8,229 nucleotides of DNA. It comes from Clostridia bacterium. GTDB lineage: Bacteria; Bacillota_A; Clostridia; Oscillospirales; CAG-272. The notes under the pieces were generated by a model, which was not told where the DNA came from, searched no databases, and worked only from the letters and a program-made list of their open reading frames with translations. The DNA lies in contig JAFTRB010000012.1 in NCBI GenBank assembly GCA_017462445.1, forward strand, positions 1 through 8,229, read 5' to 3'. Within the stretch, counting starts at the first letter, position 1. Each line of letters begins with the position of its first letter. Made by a program: the position numbers and the translations under genes. Positions 6,383 through 8,229 of the stretch are shown here, piece by piece.

Positions 6383-7483
6383 ATGAAAAATACATTTGGA
6401 AGCAGTATTTCGGTAACACTTTTCGGAGAAAGCCACGGGAACTATATCGGCTGTGTGCTTGACGGGGTGGCATCGGGTATCAGAATTGACGAGGAAAATA
6501 TTAAAAGGAGATTGGCTCAGCGCAGACCGCAGGGAAAAATCTCCACCTCCCGAGTTGAGCCTGACGAATATATCATCGCAAGCGGCGTATTCAATGGTTT
6601 TACAACCGGAACGCCAATTTCTGTTCTGATAAAAAACGAGAATACCAGGAGCTGCGACTACAGCGAGCTTATCGCTAAGCCCCGTCCCTCGCACGCAGAC
6701 TATGTCGCGGGGGTTAAATACGGCGGATTTCAGGATTACAGAGGAGGTGGTCACTTCTCCGGAAGGATTACCGCACCCCTTGTTGCCGCAGGAGCAATAC
6801 TGGAGTCGGCGCTTAAGGAAAAGGGAATTTACATCGGTACGCATATCAAGAGCCTTATGGATATCGACGATGCGTGCTTTGGCAACTATAAAGATGATAT
6901 AGAGCATCTCTACGAGGCGCAGTTCCCCACTCTTTCTAATAAGGCAGCAACTCTTATGGAGGAAAAAATCGCTCTTGCGCGCGAGAAAATGGATAGCGTT
7001 GGCGGTGTTCTTGAAAGCGCTGTTATAGGCCTTCCTGTCGGCATTGGTGAGCCTTGGTTTGACTCGGTTGAATCTGTACTGTCACACGGACTGTTCTCAA
7101 TTCCCGGGATAAAGGGTGTCGAATTCGGTCTCGGCTTTGGCTTTGCAAATGCCTATGGCTCTGTTGCCAACGATGCCTTTGTCTATGAAGGAGACAGGGT
7201 TGCTACAAAAACAAACAATAACGGTGGAATAAACGGCGGAATAACCAACGGAATGCCGCTTTTGTTCCGTTGCGCGGTAAGACCTACTCCGTCAATCCTG
7301 CGCGAGCAAAAGACGGTTGATCTTGTAAGCGGAGATAATACTACTCTTCAAATCAAGGGCAGACACGATCCCGCCATCATTCACCGTGTACGGGCGGTGG
7401 TCGACGCAGTAACAGCTATTGCAATTGCCGATTTGCTTTGTGTAAAATACGGAACAGATTTTTTGGCAGGTAAGAAAATATGA
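6383..7483 (+). CDS. aroC: Chorismate synthase
   Basis: This 366-residue enzyme makes chorismate from 5-enolpyruvylshikimate-3-phosphate and needs reduced FMN. Family signatures are present in order: FGESHGNYIGCVLDG near the N-terminus (14-28), the RR-containing segment RLAQRRPQGK (43-52), the RPSHADY stretch (101-107), YRGGGHFSGRITAPLVAAGAI (119-139) and the C-terminal GRHDP motif (326-330) followed by a helix VVDAVTAIAIADLL. His18 and Asp329 fit the expected active-site residues. Length is usual (E. coli 361). The GGGHFSGR form in place of GGGRSSAR is, from memory, common in Firmicutes. The start is set by homology; the ribosome binding site is weak (GAG 5 nt upstream), unlike its neighbours. 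It overlaps aroE by 4 bp. Confidence 0.96.
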   Translation: MKNTFGSSISVTLFGESHGNYIGCVLDGVASGIRIDEENIKRRLAQRRPQGKISTSRVEPDEYIIASGVFNGFTTGTPISVLIKNENTRSCDYSELIAKPRPSHADYVAGVKYGGFQDYRGGGHFSGRITAPLVAAGAILESALKEKGIYIGTHIKSLMDIDDACFGNYKDDIEHLYEAQFPTLSNKAATLMEEKIALAREKMDSVGGVLESAVIGLPVGIGEPWFDSVESVLSHGLFSIPGIKGVEFGLGFGFANAYGSVANDAFVYEGDRVATKTNNNGGINGGITNGMPLLFRCAVRPTPSILREQKTVDLVSGDNTTLQIKGRHDPAIIHRVRAVVDAVTAIAIADLLCVKYGTDFLAGKKI

Positions 7484-8229
7484 TGTACGGGTGTATAGGA
7501 GAGGTGCTAAAGCACAGCTTTTCAAGGGAAATCCATATGAGCCTCAACGACTACCCCTATGAGCTATGCGAGCTTTCAAGAGATGAGCTTGACGGGTTTA
7601 TGCGCTCCGCAGGCTTCAAGGCAATAAATGTAACAATTCCTTACAAGGAGATAGTTATTCCCTATCTTCACGAGATTGATGAGCATGCAAGGCTTATCGG
7701 CGCGGTGAATACAATTGTTAATCGTGATGGCAGGCTCTACGGATACAATACCGATTTCTTCGGTATGACCGCCCTGCTTATGCACGCAGGAGTGACGGTT
7801 TGCGGCAAAAAGGTTCTTATCCTTGGCTCAGGCGGAACGGCAAAGACCGCGCGAGCGGTTGCAGGAAGCCTTGGCGCAAGCGAGATAATAACCGTAGGAA
7901 GGCAAAAAAGAGACGGAGTGATTGACTATTGCGAGGCATACAATAGCCATACCGATGCCGAGGTGATAATCAATACCACGCCTGTTGGAATGTATCCGAA
8001 TGCTATATCCAGCCCGATAGACATTTCAAAATTCGACAGGCTCAGCGGAGTTATCGACGCGATATACAATCCTCTGAGAACAAGACTTATTTCGGACGCC
8101 CGTGAGCGAGGAATTCCTGCCGAGGGCGGTCTATATATGCTGGTAGCGCAGGGGGTAAGGGCCTCGGAAATATTCCTGGGTGTCAGCTATCCCGAGGGAA
8201 CGGTTGACATGATATATCAGAAAATTCTT
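7480..8229 (+). CDS. aroE: Shikimate dehydrogenase, partial (3' end beyond right edge)
   Basis: The frame is open for 250 residues to the window edge. The enzyme reduces 3-dehydroshikimate to shikimate with NADPH. The N-terminal substrate domain has KHSFSREIH (11-19), NVTIPYKE (50-57) with catalytic Lys56, GAVNTIV (74-80) and YNTDFFGM (89-96) with catalytic Asp92. The Rossmann domain has LGSGGTAKTA (115-124), NTTPVGM (165-171), YNPLRT (196-201) and the AEGGLYMLVAQG stretch (214-225) near its end. Family members are about 270-285 residues, so little is missing, unless the protein continues into a shikimate kinase domain as in some clostridial fusions. Adjacent in-frame ATGs at 7480 and 7483 are both possible; 7480 gives an ATGA overlap with aroC and better spacing from AGG (7468-7470). 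Confidence 0.95.
   Translation, partial: MMYGCIGEVLKHSFSREIHMSLNDYPYELCELSRDELDGFMRSAGFKAINVTIPYKEIVIPYLHEIDEHARLIGAVNTIVNRDGRLYGYNTDFFGMTALLMHAGVTVCGKKVLILGSGGTAKTARAVAGSLGASEIITVGRQKRDGVIDYCEAYNSHTDAEVIINTTPVGMYPNAISSPIDISKFDRLSGVIDAIYNPLRTRLISDARERGIPAEGGLYMLVAQGVRASEIFLGVSYPEGTVDMIYQKIL

Overview
The window looks like chromosomal DNA from a Clostridia-type member of the Bacillota, plausibly an uncultured gut Oscillospirales-like lineage. The reasons are strong AGGAGG-type ribosome binding sites, sigma-A-like promoters in AT-rich gaps between genes of roughly 50% GC, frequent AGA/AGG and ATA codons, and protein sequences that read like clostridial versions of their families. The taxonomic placement is an inference from sequence style, not from a search.

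Left part (1-2841), all on the minus strand. From right to left: a TetR/AcrR-family regulator (2278-2841), an MscS-family mechanosensitive channel (1309-2190) ending in a clear Rho-independent terminator (1241-1282), then a separate transcription unit with a near-perfect consensus promoter (1180-1208) driving a three-helix membrane protein that runs off the left edge (1-1136). That last protein resembles the N-terminal part of DUF4175-type proteins.

Centre (2842-3006): a 165-bp divergent control region. It holds one promoter for the regulator gene and one for the rightward operon. Each has its own copy of almost the same palindrome (TGTTAACACTRTTAACA), one over the predicted start of the regulator transcript and one just downstream of the predicted start of the operon transcript. 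This is the layout expected of a local TetR-type repressor that controls itself and its neighbour.

Right part (3007-8229), plus strand: a tightly packed aromatic amino acid operon: a class I/II aminotransferase, bifunctional chorismate mutase/prephenate dehydratase (pheA), 3-dehydroquinate synthase (aroB), chorismate synthase (aroC) and shikimate dehydrogenase (aroE, cut by the right edge). Overlaps of 14, 4 and 4 bp suggest translational coupling; only the aroB-aroC junction has a gap (67 nt). Together the genes supply two early shikimate steps, the final step to chorismate, the two steps from chorismate to phenylpyruvate, and probably the transamination that ends the route. DAHP synthase, dehydroquinase, shikimate kinase and EPSP synthase are not in the window and may lie further right.

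The most notable point is the regulation. In the Bacillota such operons are often controlled by T-box leaders or attenuators, but the leader here is only about 45 nt and leaves no room for one. A TetR-family repressor with paired operators appears to do the job instead. No mobile elements, tRNA, rRNA or CRISPR arrays were seen.
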